Shown here: piece after piece, positions 45,791 to 58,275 of the stretch
Position numbering within the stretch: the first letter of the stretch is position 1
Layout: every line of letters begins with the position of its first letter
Assembly: GCA_965153455.1 (NCBI GenBank)
Contig: OZ234497.1
Coordinates: 10,106,001-10,170,000 of the forward strand
DNA from: Sphagnum compactum
Lineage: Eukaryota > Bryophyta > Sphagnopsida > Sphagnales
DNA: 64,000 nucleotides
Direction: 5' to 3'
Position numbers and translations under genes: made by a program
Notes under the pieces: model-generated
The model's database searches: none
Told to the model about the DNA's origin: nothing
What the model saw: the letters and a program-made list of their open reading frames with translations, nothing else

Positions 45791-46480
45791 CAAGAATGGG
45801 GCCATTTTGGGAAAGAGGACCCGGTGCTAGGCAAGAGCTTAGAGTGAGACCCGAATTCTGAGAAGGACTCCCTTTCAGGTCCTATCCAGTGTAAAGATCT
45901 GGTAGCATTTGATACTTAAAACAGATCACCTGTGATTGAATTTCAAAGAAGAGGAAACACCTTGTACAGAAGGTTTTTTGAGGTACCTTCCAAGCCCAAT
46001 TTCGTTCCTGTGTGGAAAATTGTATATACTGTCTCTTCTATTGCAGAAACTTTGCTTAGGGTAAGTTGCCCTCCACATGGCCTCCTCATAGACTGGAAAT
46101 ATTTTACTGGTTCTGTCTGTACCATGGAATATTCAAGACCTTGCTGTGTAATGCTATGAATTGAGGATATTGTTGCAGCTCCTCATTTTGGACCAATTAT
46201 AGAGTTAACATGCCTGGTTTTATTGATCCTCACAAGGTGGTTGTTAGAAGGAGTGCATTGGTCCCTGGGCTTTTGGTCCCTGGACCCTTGTCTAAAGTGG
46301 CCCTTAGACTGGACAAGGGGGTTATTTACTGACTTGACAAGGAAAAGGCGTGGTTAAAAATTTCTCAAAGCGAACTGTGACTATGAAATGAAGGTGGTTT
46401 ATGGGGGTTGTGATTAGCCTACCGCAACTTGAATCCGCAAAGTTGTAAAACTAAAATTGGGTTGTAGTAAGTGAAGGAGC
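45791..46480. other. Intergenic with a dispersed coding-like repeat at about 46.16-46.28 kb
   Basis: 'acatgcctggttttattgatcctcacaaggtgg' (46207 onward) reads MPGFIDPHKVVVRRSALVPG. A diverged copy lies at 53967-54050 (MVGLIDPHKVVV then a stop). Two copies 8 kb apart suggest a transposon-derived coding piece, family unknown. Confidence 0.45.
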
Positions 46481-47383
46481 TCTGCTTCTTCCGCTTTAAA
46501 GAGTTGTTATGGTCTTCAGACAAGTCGCAAACAGATCAGTGAGTCGACTTTTCCGGAGAGAATAGAAAGGTGGGGTGGTTAGAGTGGGGCGTGCGGGCGG
46601 GGATTTGGGGGCTCTGAGGAGCTTGGTGAGGTTGTTGTAGCTCCGTCTTTCTCTTGGAATTGTCTAATCCTCTGTTCTTTTGCCTGCCATTGCAATAAAG
46701 CTGAAGAGAAAGTAATTTAGATCTGCTCTGTGAACCCTGTTTACCTTTGGTGAATCGTCGATGGAGCTATGGTTTGTTGTTGTGGACGTTTCACTTGTCT
46801 GAGCTTCTCATTTAGCTTCAGCCTTTGCTTAAAATGGCGTCTTGGTTGTGGGAACTTTAACTACCGGAGCTGTTGTTAGTCTTCTGTTGTTGGAAGACGT
46901 TGTTGTTGGAGTTGGGGTTTGATTCCTGCACTTTGTTATTAGCCCTTCTGCACCCAAGCTGTGGTGGTGGTGTCAAGGACCGCTTTATGAGAGGAAGGAG
47001 AAGGGTTGTGTGGCCAGCTTTTCTTTTTGTCACATTGGAAAAGGTTCATCCTAGATCTTTCTCTCGGGTTTCTGTGGAAGGAAGCTGTGTTGCGCTCAGG
47101 AGGCTTTTTTCCGACTTGGAAGGGATAGACAGATTCGGGTATAAGAGTTGTAGATCTTTGAAGAGCGGGGAAATTTGAACTCCACGGTCTAGTCATTTGG
47201 AGTAAGGTATTCTCTTCCTTTGCATATTACATGTCCTTCTATGCTTTTGAAAGCACGTTGGCGTGTCGTTGCATTTCGCATGCAGAATGTGAGTTCCTGA
47301 GGATGATCAATGAAAACGATCTTTCATCATCAATAGAAACCAGGTGTTGATGCTCTGATTTTGGACTTGTGTGTAGAGAGGAG
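46481..47383 (+). promoter_or_regulatory. Presumed promoter and 5' leader of the gamma-glutamylcyclotransferase gene
   Basis: Composition shifts to G/T-rich here, unlike the AT-rich DNA to the left. No clear TATA box is present. A 101-codon frame at 46873-47178 has no domain and I treat it as leader or chance. Upstream ATGs exist, so an intron in the leader is likely. Confidence 0.35.
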
Positions 47384-49380
47384 ATGGTGCTCTGGGTGTT
47401 TGGTTATGGGTCACTAGTATGGAAGGCAGGCTTTGATTATGATGAGCGAGTTGTGGGATTCATCAAGGGTTATCGACGAGTCTTTCATCAAGGTGCATTT
47501 GTATCCTTGTCCTATCGTGGATGTATGGAAGGTGTAATGTTTTGTTGGTGTACCTGTATCTGTTGGTAAAGGCCCCTGATATTGAAGCATTAGAAGAAGA
47601 GTGGTAGGTTCATGTACGACATGGATATTGAGGTTCACTCTAGTGTGTCTAGGGGAGAGCTGAGCAATGTGCTGTGCTGTGTACACTACACACATTCAAT
47701 GAAGTGGGGTTTGCAAATTCGTTTTGACCTGTCTGATTGTTTGAAGCTTTTCTCCTAGGCATGCCCTTGTGAGTGAAGAAGAGGGTACAGAAAATCTTCT
47801 AAGCATAAAGCTCTCAAACCAATTTTTGCCTGCTGACACTTTCTCATCTGCTGCAGCTAGCACAGATCATCGGGGCACGCGAGAAAACCCAGGCCGGACG
47901 GTCACCCTTGAACGACAAGAGGGAGAAGTAACCGTGAGTTCTGTTTTTCTCTCTTGTCAGAATTCACTTTGTGAGATTGTAGCCCAAATAAGTTACAGGG
48001 TCTTCAGTTGAACTGAGAAAAAATTGGAGTAAAGTATCAACTACGATAGAAGGTTCTTTACACAAATGAGCTTGACAATCTGTGAAGCACATATTGGTAG
48101 TTGAAAACTCTTTTGAGTGACCATTGAAATGTTTTGTTGCTGCATTTAGAGCCCATAATGGCTCCATATTTTGTGGTTTTACTCTCCCTACAAATCAATT
48201 GTGAACAGTGGGGTGCTGCATTTCATGTCTCTTGAAAAGATCAGGACCGGCTTGTCTTATCTGTCTTATGTTAGTTGCAGAAGTGAGAGCCCATAATTGC
48301 TCTATCTTCATTTAGTGGTTTTACTCACCCTTCAAATCAATTGTGAACAGTGGGGTGCTGCATATTGTGTATCTGGAAAGGATGAAGAGCAGCTTGTCTT
48401 ATCTGTAAGTCTTATGGACCACTTTGAAATGCAGTCATTGAGCAAAGTCAATTCTCCACTTCTGAGGCACATGTTGGAGGGTCTAGAGGTCAATTTGCTA
48501 CATTTTGTGGACCCAGCAAACTCCTTTTTCTGTTTGTGACTAGTTGAAGCTCAAAGTTGTGCACTGTCTCCAAGGGCATCTCCTGATTTATTGTGATGTT
48601 TTCAACTTGCAGTATCTGGAAATGAGGGAATTTGAATATGATGAAAGAGCATTTATTGATTTCTACACAGAGGACTCACCCTGCACACGAGCAATCTCTG
48701 TTCTTGTGTACATTGGGAGCCCAAACAGGTCAAAGAACCAATATTACTTAGGCCCTGCTCCTCTTGAAGACATTGCAAGGTGAGCTCTTCTTCCTGTTGA
48801 AGAATCCAAGTCAATGGGTGTAAGAATCAAAAGTTCTTATAAGTTCAACTGATATGGATGCTCCTTATGGATGCAATATGTCAATGTGTTAGCATCCATA
48901 GGGAGAGAGCATTGCAGCTTCAGAGGGTGGTTGACGACATGCCATCGACCTTGTTGTGTGGATGTGGCAGTCAAATTGCAAAGGCTGCAGGTCCAGCAGG
49001 TCCAAACTATGAGTACCTGTTTCGGCTTGAAGAAGCTCTATACGAGATTGGTATGTTACTCTCTGTAGATGCCAGCTATTTCAATGCTATTTATGATGAC
49101 CCATGAGCCTTATGTATTGATGTCCTTTGGTTGAAAGCAATTATTTTGATGATTTTGTGTGGCTGTGTCAACATTATAGTGGTTTACTCCTTTACTCACA
49201 TCTGTGAGTAAATTTCTGAACATACTCTGTGCTGATCTTTCTTCATCTTGGAACTGTTAACTGACTTCTGTGCTTTGGCTGGATGCTGCAGGTTGTGTTG
49301 ATGAGTACATCATTAAGCTTGCCAAAGAAGTTCGTAAACACCTAGGTCATGATGGGCTACTTAATGGCCTTCTTCTTTGA
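47384..49380 (+). CDS. GGCT2: ChaC-type gamma-glutamylcyclotransferase (glutathione-specific), six exons
   Basis: Cleaves glutathione in the cytosol to 5-oxoproline and Cys-Gly, feeding glutathione turnover and amino-acid recycling. Exons: 47384-47492, 47857-47933, 48351-48404, 48613-48779, 48971-49050 and 49292-49380. All introns are GT-AG and the joined frame is open for 191 residues, close to the usual 180-220. Residues 5-11 are VFGYGSL, the substrate-binding loop. STDHRGT and PGRTVTLE follow (exon 2). YLEMRE in exon 4 carries the expected catalytic Glu at residue 83. [10 protein letters not shown] and [17 protein letters not shown] complete the family signature. The start is the first ATG before VLWVFGYG and matches plant homologues. 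A Thr stands where homologues usually have Cys before WGAAYC. A dead duplicate of exon 3 lies in intron 2. Confidence 0.92.
48148..48270 (+). pseudogene. Dead tandem duplicate of exon 3 of the cyclotransferase gene
   Basis: A segment from 48148 repeats at 48286-48412 and includes the acceptor 'ttgtgaacag' and exon 3. In the upstream copy the exon equivalent (48209-48262) has an in-frame TGA after eight codons, and the donor GTAAGT has become 'gtctta'. It therefore cannot be used as an exon, though its acceptor site is intact and could draw missplicing. Confidence 0.85.
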
Positions 49381-50955
49381 ACGCAGAAAATGACCTGTGA
49401 CAAGTTCAGCCTTGTATCTCATAGCTATAGGGAACAATGAGACACATATAGTTGCTGTTGAGGCTCATCCTTTTTCTTGAAATGCACTGTTCTTAACCTT
49501 TTATCTAAGAACAAAGTCAAATTAAATCCAAAAGAGAATTTTTTGATGGAATGGTTTTGGTAGAGAACTTGGCAAAGCAGCAGTCTGGTATGAGAGTTAG
49601 TGTCACAGGCTTCAGTTGTAGGGTTCTAAACTGTTTCTCCACATTCTATTGAGTCCAGGAGTTTTCTACCAACCTTATGTGTCCAAACCTTACAAGTTAC
49701 AACCCTGCACAAAAGTACATTATTGATTTATTTTAACATTTGTATCTGACTGGCCGTTGACACCACATTACTTTCTAGTTGGGAACTTCTAAATGGAGTT
49801 TAGATTTTGCTCATAAGAATATCAAATTGATTGCTGCAGCTCAGACAGAATTCAATTACAAATTTGTGATCGAAACAATCACTAATGATCAGGCACTTGC
49901 ACCAATTAAGTAAATGTCAGGAACATTCTAGCAGGGAGTGCATCATGTTCGCTGACTTGTTATGCACATACAAAGTGTCATCAGTCCTACAGTAGTGGTC
50001 ACAAAATATCATAACACATGCTAGAGATTGATGTCTTGCAAGAAATTCTGAGTTAGTTAGGTTAGAAACATCCAGAGTCAATTATCATACCTGAACAAGT
50101 TACTGCTCTTTTGAGCTCAGACCAATTGCTTCATGTCCACAAAAAGTGTGCTCTCCAACCACCTTAAAGGCAAAGTATGTTGTTGGTAGTAAACTCTACA
50201 AGTATTGAGTAGCCTGCTTGAAGTTTAATCAAGTCAAGTTTTCCAGAGCCCTTTAAGTATGATCAATCATCAGTGAACTTTTCCACTGTTGTCAATTTAA
50301 GCATTAAAAGTCCTTAAACATCACTGATTTTGTTGCTTTTTTGTTGCTCTGAGATTTTTTGGGGGAGATCACAACATTTTCTTCATTAGGCTGTCAGAAA
50401 TAGCAAAAAGCCCCTAAATTGTTACAGATGAGACCATTTTCCTCCACATCTAGTTATGGATGATAGCCAGTTTTGGCTCCATTTTCTTAGGGATGATGAT
50501 GACTTGGGTTACATAAAAATTTGAAGAACGAGAAAAAGAAAAAGAAATCCACTGCTTGTGAGTCCCCTGATAGAAATGTAGGGAGAGAGCAAGTAAATTT
50601 TTAGTTGCTAGCAAAGTTTTTTTTTCCCAAATGATCAAAGTAAGGTGGATGGTTACCATGTGCTTTTGGTGGTATGCCAAGGTCGCATATTTGTTTTTAG
50701 GCTAGGGATTTCAATCAGCTATGCAAAAATTCCTTAGCTCTACACGTGGCTAAATGAAGTGATCTTTGTTTTATAACATGATGGAAACATTTTTTTATCT
50801 GTTTTAGGGTCAAGTGGCTACATTTTTCCCACACTTAAAGTACATGGGGCTACTAGATATTGGGTAAGGTAAGATATGTGACAACAAAACCTTGAACACA
50901 ATAGCTTTTTTTGGCTACTGAATAGTGCTTATAACATGTGTGAAAATAGGCTCAG
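49381..50955. other. 3' flank of the cyclotransferase gene and intergenic DNA
   Basis: No further gene is seen. The 3' untranslated region is expected just after 49380. No canonical AATAAA lies within the next 300 bases, as is common in plants. Confidence 0.5.
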
Positions 50956-51555
50956 GAAGAACATCCGATGACAAGTGTGCAACCAATTGAACCTATTGTA
51001 TGCACCTAACAATCAAGATTCAATCTACGGAATCAACAATCAAGATCAACAATTGTCGATCATTGAAAGTATTTTGCAATTGATTGGCAAATGTTTGTAG
51101 CTCTTGAATAATCCAATGACAAAGTGCATAAACAATGTAACCTCATCTACTCACTTGATCATTAGTCCATGAGATCAACAATCAAAATCAACAATTGTGG
51201 CTCACTCAAAGTATCTTGCAATTCATTGGTGAATGTTTCCAACTTTTGAATAATGCAATCTCATAAAGAAAATCCAATGACAAGTGCAACAACAATGGAA
51301 GTTGATATACTCACTTGATGATCAAGATTTGGAATTTAGTTTGTGGGATCAACATATCAATATCAATAAATGACTCTTTGAAAGCATTTTGGAACTAATT
51401 GGTGATTAAATAGTGCAATGTCAAGAAGAAATTTCAATGATAAAGTGTAGAAATAATGGAACCTAATATACTTACTTGATCATATTAGTAATCAAGATCA
51501 CCTTTTGTGGCTCATTGAAAATAATTTGTAGTTGATTGGTGAATGTCCTAGGTGT
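50956..51555. repeat. Tandem repeat, about 150-168 bp, four diverged copies
   Basis: Units start near 50963, 51110, 51263 and 51431 with 'atccaatgacaaagtgca' variants. They share 'tactcacttgatca', 'atcaagatcaacaattgt', 'tcattgaaagta' and 'attggtgaatgt' elements. No coding frame. Confidence 0.8.
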
Positions 51556-54500
51556 GTGCCTCCTAGCAATAACATGGCAACCCCTACACTATGCAAACTT
51601 GAAGACAACTAATAATCATAAGGTCTTGTAGATTGCACAATTGTGTTGTGGGGATTCTCCATCAAGACTATCACCCATGTCTTACCAACATTGAATCAAT
51701 GAAAATAAGTAGTATACAATACTAACTTTACACTCCCTCCATTCCTTTAAACCATTTTCATCGAATGACATCTGCCCAAACTTGCGATCCAAAACATTTC
51801 TTGGCATGTTGTAAGCTAACTAGAGCTTTGATCACATAAAGGAAAAGACAAGCTTTTATTGCAAGAAAATAATGCTTATAATCTATTTCAATATTGAATG
51901 TGCCATGCAAATCTAAGAGGTTTAATTGTGGCTTCGAATCCCTTGTGTGCTACAAACAAATATGAGTCAAGAATAAAGTTGTTAAAATAGTTTTAAAATG
52001 ACATATTATCCATGCAATTAAGTTCCATGGATATCTTTATTATTGCCGCTTCTCTTCAAATGCCACCTTGCAATAACATTGGGAACCCCAAAACAAAGAA
52101 AAAGGAAAATTTAATTGTACCCCATTTCAAAAGACCAAGGTAGGTATGGGTTTCATCCATAGGAATATAAATGCAACAACTTTTCTTTTGCATCCAATAT
52201 TTGCCCAAATCCTAAAATGCAATTTGTAGCACAAACATCTTTTTAAGATTACACTAAAGAAGTAGGTTATGTCAATTGGTTGGAACTAAAAATTTAAAGG
52301 TTTTGCTTCAAAATCTATTTCCTTCTCTACAACCCAAACCTCAACTAATCCTACAATTGAAATAATTGATAGTTAGACATGTGCTTTCAACAATTTAGAT
52401 TGCCATGCAAATGGAAAAAACATATTTTACAAACACTATCATCCTAAAATCATTTACATTATCAGGAGGTTCTCCTTAGTTGCATTGAGAGGACTAATGT
52501 ATAGACAATTGTTGTTGAATTCACATTGGAAATTTTTTTTCATAATCTTATAAATAATAATGTCTTATTAGTTCTTCAAATTTTACATTGCCTCCAAGTT
52601 TACAGATAGGGACACTAAAAGAGAACTTGCAGATGTAGATCCTGAAACAATTTACTACTACAACACAAAAAACCAAATGCAAGTACGAAAAAGATGCGAG
52701 GTACTAAAAATTATTGTTTTTATGGATCTTTACAACCATCATGAGACATCATTGGAGAATTGCAACAAGTAACAAAAATAGTGAACACATCCCAAAAAGG
52801 CTTGCAATAGGGTATCATTTACTTACCAAACATTTACTTATTTTCACGAATGTTGGGAATTTTTGAAAAGTACTATTGGGCAATCACCCATTATTATTTC
52901 CCTAAACACCTTAATAAAAAGGAAAAGAAACAAATAATAATTTAAGTGGCCACTTGATACTTTTTTTTCACATTTAAAAAAAAAGTATTGACCACCAATT
53001 TTATTTTCCTTGAACTATCTAGAAAAGAAAATATTTTTAAAAATAATATTGGTTGGTCACTTATACTTTTTCTTGCACATTCAAAACAAAAGTACTAGGC
53101 AACCACCCAATACTATTTTCCCAAAGTTACCAAAAAAATTAAAATTAAAAGGAACTTGGAATATAGTATCAAATGGTCACCCAATAATTTTTCTTTTGTT
53201 TTGTAGATATTCTCAAATAGTCATTTGATATTATTTTCCTTGACATATTGAAAAAAAAAACTAGAAAAATAGTATTGGGTGATTGCAAAATATCTTTCCC
53301 CTCAAACTATTCAAAAAAAGAAACAAGAAAAGAGAAAAGAATATATGAAGCAACTTTCATGTTTGAAAAATAATTTTTTTCCCCAACTAACAAGCAACAT
53401 TTGTATGGGAAAATACATTGTTGGCATCATTGAAATATGTGAATCACACATAAAACCCAATGGGAAAAAAATTGTTAAAAGTTGTTGAAATGAAAAAAGT
53501 GAAATTTCCACCTATGTAGTTGATGAGAATTCAACTTTGTTCCATGGATATGAGATAAAATATGGTGCTATCAAAAACAACTTGAAGAATGCATTATGTA
53601 TAACTAAAGGGACTTTAGATGAAGGTCCAAGGGGGAAGGTCCAACAAAATGGAACAATCCTATTGGTTGAGAGCCATAAATTGGATCTAAGGCCTTTTCA
53701 GATGAGAATCCATAACCAATCAAACCAATTTGAAGTGGGGAAATTCAATTGGAAAAATAAAGCTCAAATTAGATGGTATATGAGAGCTCATGGTTTGGAA
53801 AACCAAAATATAAGTTAGGGTTCAAGGTTCTCTCTTTCATGGTTTTCGTTTTTTCTTTTTCAATTGTTTTTAAAGTTGAGATTGTGCAAGAATGGAAGAC
53901 ATTTTGTGAATTGAGGACCTTGTTGAGAACACACCCACAACTCCACTTTTTAGCACATATACTGTTGACATGGTTGGACTTATAGATCCACACAAGGTGG
54001 TTGTTTGAAGGAACACATTTTTAGCTCTTGGAAGTGCACAAAATGAAAGTGTTTTAGAAATGAGGATAGAAAGTTTTGGTCGTGGAAGATTCAAATGTCC
54101 ATTTTCACAAGTGGAAAGAGATTTGGATTTATAAGAAGTCCCTAAACCGGCTCCCTTTCCCAAGAAGAAAGCAACAAAGAAAAAAAGGTGATTTTAATTA
54201 TGATGAAAGGGGAAAATGAGAGGGCTAAAAAAAATTGGGCAAATGGTGAAGTATTACATCTGAGTACAAAGAGAAATGGAATTTGAATTTGTCAAAAATG
54301 CAAAGAAACAAGGCAAATTCCAATTTACTCTAAACTCTAATTGTGCTTGTTTGGATAAAATTTTGTAAGAGACAGATCTGAAACTTGAATGGAGCAATAC
54401 ACTTTTTGAAAACAAAGTAAGTAGAAAAAACAACAATGACTTGATGCATTGCCATAGTTAAAACTAGGACCACCAATATCTTTTGCCTATGCTCATCCAT

Positions 54501-55271
54501 TGTGTGTAGTAAGAAGCAAGAAACAAGAAAAATATAATGAGGGAATGAAGAGGAAATAAAAAATTATAAAGAATGTCAACCTAATCCTCTCAAATGCAAA
54601 TCCCACATTTTTAATTGGACCCTATACCTTTAGACACACTCATTTAAATTACAAAAAAATAAAGTAAAAATTAATGTGAAGAAAGGTCCAATTCAAGAAT
54701 TCAATTTGTTTCAATTTGTCTCAAATTGGTCCTTGAAATTTTGCACCATCGTCTAAAGTGGCTCTAACTACTCTCTTTTCCACTTGACTGAACCTAAACC
54801 TTATCCATTTAAGGTACATTCATTACCCAGACCCTAATATACAAACTCAATAGGAATGAAACCCGCACCCCCTGTACCCACTCAAAAGGAATCAACCTGC
54901 ACCCTATACCCACCCAAAGGAGTTCTCTTTGTGGGCTTCTTAATATGTCAGTCAGATGGTTGTGGTCACTCCATTCATTGTGCACATGTATGAATGTAAC
55001 AAACCAATGCAGACATGCTAGTGTATTCTGAGGGATCACTGCAGCAAAAACATTTGTCATTCCTTCAAATTTCATGCATTGCAAGAAATCTCCACATGTG
55101 AGTCATCCACATGTCTTTTTGACTCTGTTCAAGGTCCTCATAGCCCAGTCTTTTAGGCTTCTTGCCAAGGCATTTCCTTGAGGTTCCCTGTGAGAAGTGC
55201 CCCTTTCTGTAATTTGTGACCAGGCTAGCTTAAAACCTGTCCACTGGAAGCAACCTGTGGCTGATACCTGG
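51556..55271. other. Intergenic, repeats and possible transposon debris
   Basis: Positions 52.86-53.3 kb are an imperfect array of about 110-bp units ('agtattgggcaaccaccca', 'tattttcc'). A 93-codon frame at 53537-53818 (SHKLDLRPFQMRIHNQSNQF) has coding-like composition but no recognised domain. Positions 53.91-54.05 kb carry the second copy of the dispersed piece described at 46.2 kb. Positions 54.8-55.27 kb should hold the 3' untranslated region of the minus-strand amidotransferase gene. Confidence 0.45.
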
Positions 55272-57561
55272 CTAAAAATTAGACTGTCGCTTTTGCTCTA
55301 AAACACTGGAAGCAACATCCACCATCATTTTGTAGAAGTCAAGTGTTTCCTGCACCTCATGCATGTGCATACCCTCCAGCATTGTTCTGGCAAAGCTTTG
55401 TTTGTGTTTGTTCATTTCCAACTTCTCAAGAAAAATTGATGAGTTTCGAACAGTTGCACCCATCTGGTTGAGCCGCTTCACCTGGTGCTTATTAAGAGGC
55501 ATAGTTGACTGCACAAAAATATGAGATCCGATCAGAAAGAGTCATGGAATTCAGTACTGGTAGTAACCACTCAGATGTGCCCATGAAGCAGTGGAAGGAA
55601 TAAGATAAACATCCACCTGAAGAAACTCAGCACCAACTTCAAGTTCTCGTTGGTTCTCGGAAGCTTCCTGCAAAGCTTGATTAGCACTGTTACTGTTGTG
55701 AACTGAACTGGCTTTCCGCTGTTCTTCATATAGTAGCTTAGCTTTAGAAAAACTGTGCATTAACTGCTGCCGCTGCTTTTCCATCCATGGTGTAAACTCC
55801 TCCTTTTGCTTTGCTTGAATCTCTTTCCCTGAACCTAACAGTTTCTTTTGGTAAGCTACAACCGCCTTCACAAATTCCTGAGAAACATAACAACCACACC
55901 TTCAAAACCTCCCCACTTTCACATTTGGTCAGTGCAAGAGCTAGGAACTTTGGCATGTTAGGATAGACTCAATGTAGATAGACAATAATTATCAGCATAC
56001 TTCAATTCAACCGAGGTCTTCCCATCAGTTATAAAAGTGCCAGATGAAAACTGCCTCATAGTGCTAACCTTCTCTGGTGTTAAAGCCATATGAAGCAGCA
56101 GAGATGTACCTGGTAAGCACGAGGGCATCCAGGATAGTCAAAGACAGTGTCAGAGGCAGAATTAAAAGCAGCCAAGTCCTGTTGATGGCGCATTCGTTCA
56201 GGATGAAATTGCAGGCCAACAATGAATTTGCCCTCGTCAGGATTATAAACATCAGGATCATAAAATCCTTCCACTAGACTGTCTGCTGCATATGCCATTG
56301 GCTTGAACCTTGCCGCCAGTCTCTTCACCCCCTGTAGTCATTGAGATTGGATGAATGAAACCAGACAAATGACCTGAGCTTGTTTAGCATACATACCTCA
56401 TACAAAGCCATCTTGCAACAACAATATGTGGGCTTACTTGGTGGTGATAACTGTTGACAAAGAGTTCCATATTCGATTCCAGGGATTGATTGAACCAGTC
56501 ATGAAGAGGTGACCCTTCTACAATGGACACGGAGTGTCGATGGCCATCATAGTTTCCATAATTGATGTGCTGCACTTCAACCCCAACTTTTCTTGAAAGC
56601 TCCCTTTCCACATCCTGCACAGAGAAAATGAACTCTTATCCTCTTGCCCTTCTTCAGTTAGCAGTCTACACTGTCAGCATAAATCAGCAGGAATAAGCAC
56701 AGAGACAGTGTTTCTGTGAAGTTGAAACATTTTTAGTTTGCACTCTCCTTTAACACTGAAGGATCTATTTAAACAATAGAGGGTACCATCATAGAAAGTT
56801 TTACCTGGTACAATGATCCTCCGCACGCTACATTGAGAACCTGTGAGCCTCTGCAGATGCCAAGGTAAGGAATGTTGCGCTCCAAGCAACGTCTTGCGAG
56901 CTGCACAGAAAAGAAGCAGAAAGAGGACATCATGAGAGACAACCAGGGCTTCGGTTTCTAGTAAACAGTATTTTGTACTGTGCCTGGTTGATGAGAAATT
57001 TTGCATACCGCAAGAGTTGAGTCTGGAATTGGAGTGTATTACACAAACCTGCAATTCAATTGAGTCTTTGTCTTTATCGATTGACGTATTACTGCTGTGT
57101 GCCGCTTTGATCTCTTCAAGGTCTTGCTCAGTGAGAGAAGAGATATCACTTTCATACAGTGTGGGGTCGACATCCTCGCCCTCACACAGCAACACACCAT
57201 GGATGGGTTCGAAGCTGTCCAGAAGTGAATGCACACCTGAGACCCGTGGCACAATCACTGGCACCGCTCCATAGCTTACAATCAAATCCAGATGATACTC
57301 TCCTGTTTGGCCCATCCCCATCACCACAAGCACATGGTTATTTAGAATATTGGCTCATGCTGTCTCCATAATACATATATCTCCTGAATTTTTGAGAGAC
57401 TTTCTTACCATCTCTACATAAACTTATGAGCTTCTGGTTCTGCTTATGGATTTCCCAGGCTTCTTTCATCCAGCAGAACTACTTCTCATGCAAAAGTCGT
57501 GTAATCGGGATCAGTCTTGACTACGCAACATCGATAGCCCAGGGCTCTGAAGAAAAATCAG

Positions 57562-57608
<47 letters not shown>

Positions 57609-57717
57609 ACTCACCTACAAAATTCACGAACTTATTCTTGCGCACAGTGCGACTGGAGACGATGAGCACCCGAGGCAGAACCGACGAGAGCTCTGCTACC
57701 GCACCCCCTCCTACCAT
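55272..57717 (-). CDS. GAT1_2.1: Class I glutamine amidotransferase-like protein (plant GAT1_2.1 / peptidase C26 type), seven exons
   Basis: A glutaminase-fold hydrolase related to bacterial gamma-glutamyl-GABA hydrolase (PuuD). The plant substrate is not settled in my knowledge. Exons on the minus strand: 57717-57615, 57302-57049, 56900-56805, 56614-56438, 56331-56110, 55877-55617 and 55508-55272. All introns are GT-AG, and the joined frame is open for 449 residues against about 395-436 in Arabidopsis relatives. [18 protein letters not shown] opens the fold, and [15 protein letters not shown] follows. The nucleophile is Cys135 in YLGICRGSQ, and the His253 and Glu255 of LQFHPER complete the triad. 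VNSYHHQGVKRLA and EGFYDPD match the family. The long C-terminal part (after about residue 285) is Lys/Gln/Glu-rich and helical. The start is the first in-frame ATG. Confidence 0.92.
57573..57607. repeat. CA/GA microsatellite in intron 1 of the amidotransferase gene
   Basis: (CA)n runs into (GA)n, ending only about seven bases from the exon 1 donor site. On the coding strand it is a CT-rich run just inside the intron. Length variation here could affect splicing. Confidence 0.9.
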
Positions 57718-58275
57718 TTCCCTCCACACAAACCCAAGAGCGTCTCCAAGAATTCAAGTGAAGAGCTTCAAGCAATTCCTCCCTGCTGGATTTTCTATCT
57801 GACAAAAGCCGCTGGAACAAAATCGTTGTGAAAGAGAAAATGTCGACGTCAAGAACGAGAAGAGATATGATATTCCTACTCCCGCTCCTGCTGCTGATGC
57901 AACTGGTCCTATCTTGAACGGACAGAAGGGCGATGGCATGCAAAGCAGCAGAAGCAATAGGGGTGAAGAATAGACGGCGAATCGATTCAGTCCATAACGG
58001 GGAGCGATAAACGTGCGGAATGAATGGTGCAGCTGCGGTCCCCTATTTTTCTTCAGCATATTATTACTTAACTAACGCCTTCCTCTTTCTGTCCGTTCTT
58101 TCGTCACTACATCCAATATACTCATCCATATCTTCATCCACTCTTAGGGCTCTCTTGCTTTGTTTTTCGTCGGGCCTGCAATGAATAGGTATATATAACG
58201 AAGAATATGTGTGTGCGTGCGGGCAAGGATGCACACACTGTTGATGATGAGAGAGAGAGAGAGTTGGGCCCACCT
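57718..58275 (-). promoter_or_regulatory. Promoter and 5' leader of the amidotransferase gene
   Basis: A TATATATA motif at about 58190-58198 reads correctly on the minus strand and would place transcription start near 58160, giving a leader of about 440 bases. A (GA)n run at 58248-58262, i.e. CT on the coding strand, lies just upstream, a common plant promoter feature. Open frames here (up to 103 codons) have no domain and are taken as chance. Confidence 0.4.

Noticed and set aside
48209-48262. Alternative exon 3 of the cyclotransferase
   Set aside because: It has an in-frame TGA and no GT donor at the right place. The copy at 48351-48404 keeps frame and family motifs.
57754-58059. Minus-strand frames of about 100 codons upstream of the amidotransferase
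   Set aside because: They overlap each other in different phases in the leader/promoter region and have no homology-like motifs.
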